Below, piece after piece: positions 63,184 through 64,000 of a stretch of DNA of 64,000 bases (position 1 is its first letter; each line of letters opens with the position of its first letter). Source of the DNA: Luteibacter rhizovicinus (GTDB taxonomy: Bacteria > Pseudomonadota > Gammaproteobacteria > Xanthomonadales > Rhodanobacteraceae). The position numbers and the translations under genes were made by a program. The stretch spans positions 186,001-250,000 of the forward strand of contig NZ_SMCS01000004.1 in NCBI RefSeq assembly GCF_004342265.1, read 5' to 3'. The notes below the pieces were generated by a model. The model was not told the origin of the DNA. It was given only the letters and a program-made list of their open reading frames with translations, and made no database searches.

Positions 63184-64000
63184 CCGCGCCTGCAGGAAGT
63201 CGATGAAGACCCGCAGTTTGCGCGGCATGTGCGCGCGGCTCGAGTAGTAGAGATAGAACCCGGGGAAGGTCGGCCACCACGGTTCCAGTAACGGCACCAG
63301 TCGGCCGCTTTCCAGATCGTCGCGCACGGTTTGCTCGAAGCAGCAACCGATGCCCGCACCCGCGCGCACGGCATCGAGCAGCAGGCCGAGATTGTTGCTG
63401 ATGAACGATCCGCTCACCGCGACGTCGAAGGCGCGTCCCCGATCTTCGTAATCCCAGCGATAGAGGTCGCCGCCGGCGAACCGCATGTTCATGCAGTTGT
63501 GTTCGTGCAGCGCTTCGGGGGTGTCGGGCGCGCCGTGCCGTTCGATGTACGAGGGAGTGGCGAACGTCACCTGGCGCATCGGGCCGCCCATGCGGATGGC
63601 AACCATGTCTTTTTCGACGCTTTCGCCGAGCCGGACGCCGGCATCGAAGCCATGGGCGACAAGATCGATGAACTTCGTGTCGCAGTGCAGCTCGACGACG
63701 ATATCGGGGTAGGCGGCCAGGAAGTCGGGCAGGTGAGGGGCTACGAGAATCGTCGCTACCGCGTCGGACACGTTAAGGCGCAGCAGGCCGGCGGGCCGGT
63801 CGCGCATCTCGTCGATACCCGCGACGGCGTCGGCCAGCGCGGCCAGCGCCGGCTGGGCATCGATCAGGAAGCGCTGGCCCAGTTCGGTGACGCCGACGCG
63901 TCGCGTCGTGCGATCGAGCAGGCGAACGCCGAGGCGTGCTTCGAGGTTGCGCACGGTCTGCGACAGCGCCGACGGCGATACGCCCATCTCGACCGCGGCG
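63172..64000 (-). CDS. LysR-family regulator (N-terminus cut by window end)
   Basis: The visible 276 residues lack only the first part of the helix-turn-helix. The rest of the winged helix is present (MGVSPSALSQTVRNLEARLGVRLLDRTTRRVGVTELG), followed by a substrate-binding domain from about residue 90 of the visible part (LRLNVSDAVATILVAPHLPDFLAAYPDIVVELHC). The closing FPGFYLYYSSRAHMPRKLRVFIDFLQARL is typical of the CrgA/DmlR-like group. The frame continues beyond base 64000. Effector and target are unknown; the neighbouring permease is convergent. Confidence 0.9.
   Translation of the reverse strand, partial: AAVEMGVSPSALSQTVRNLEARLGVRLLDRTTRRVGVTELGQRFLIDAQPALAALADAVAGIDEMRDRPAGLLRLNVSDAVATILVAPHLPDFLAAYPDIVVELHCDTKFIDLVAHGFDAGVRLGESVEKDMVAIRMGGPMRQVTFATPSYIERHGAPDTPEALHEHNCMNMRFAGGDLYRWDYEDRGRAFDVAVSGSFISNNLGLLLDAVRAGAGIGCCFEQTVRDDLESGRLVPLLEPWWPTFPGFYLYYSSRAHMPRKLRVFIDFLQARLHP

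Noticed and set aside
1-64000. tRNA genes, rRNA genes, CRISPR arrays and complete insertion sequences
   Set aside because: None recognised on either strand by reading; the only repeated elements are REP/REPIN-like units and palindromes.

Overview
The window looks like chromosomal DNA of a high-GC gammaproteobacterium of the Xanthomonadales, most plausibly Rhodanobacteraceae (Luteibacter/Dyella-like). This is an inference from gene content and order: xerD-dsbC, glyA-nrdR-ribD, a riboswitch-led rib cluster running into nusB-thiL-pgpA, a GspN-type protein, a SapC-family protein, and frequent REP-type palindromes. No rRNA, tRNA, CRISPR array, integrase or complete insertion sequence was recognised.

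Layout. 1-3.2 kb: unknown small genes interleaved with a LacI-type regulator. 3.4-6.5 kb: a Gfo/Idh/MocA oxidoreductase and a phytanoyl-CoA-dioxygenase-like enzyme transcribed divergently from a perfect LacI-type operator (4644-4661), then a lipoprotein esterase. 6.5-8.7 kb: prmC and a secreted alginate-lyase-family protein. 8.7-10.1 kb: an orphan Rhs C-terminal toxin-like module with a snapalysin-type HExxHxxGxxD motif and a translationally coupled lipoprotein. It is bracketed by a diverged second copy of the dxs 3' end. 10.1-20 kb: dxs, HNH nuclease, SapC-like protein, GNAT, acyl-CoA dehydrogenase, lipoprotein, SET-domain protein, GreB-like factor and EF-G-like GTPase. 20.4-23.5 kb: two tandem paralogous inner-membrane proline-rich proteins of unknown function. 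23.5-38.3 kb: RDD protein, xerD, dsbC, purL, glycosyltransferase, EamA transporter, the cstA-ybdD pyruvate uptake pair, a peptide deformylase, DUF427, an HTH regulator, pyrF and ettA.

38.4-42.8 kb is a lineage-specific cluster of four paralogous secreted metzincin-type zinc proteases. Two are full length, one lacks the N-terminal region, and one is a clear pseudogene (internal deletion with frameshift plus an in-frame Trp-to-stop change). 43.0-52.5 kb is a riboflavin and housekeeping cluster: glyA, nrdR, ribD, an oxidoreductase, an FMN riboswitch, ribE, a RibBA protein whose GTP cyclohydrolase II half has lost its zinc cysteines, ldcA, ribH, nusB, thiL, pgpA. 52.5-64 kb: aldo/keto reductase, rsmE, an isomerase, bioA, and a tightly overlapping run gspN / inositol-phosphatase-like / nudE / cysQ followed by mazG. 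It ends with a small periplasmic protein, a GIN-domain protein, an anion permease and a LysR regulator cut by the window end.

Repeats are prominent. Two REPIN-like elements (29874-30016 and 60272-60408) have perfect 30-33 bp inverted arms around a homologous 77 bp centre inserted in opposite orientations. Shorter palindromes of the same head sequence sit after several genes. A second family appears as perfect palindromes of 44 and 48 bp (20260-20303, 55021-55068).
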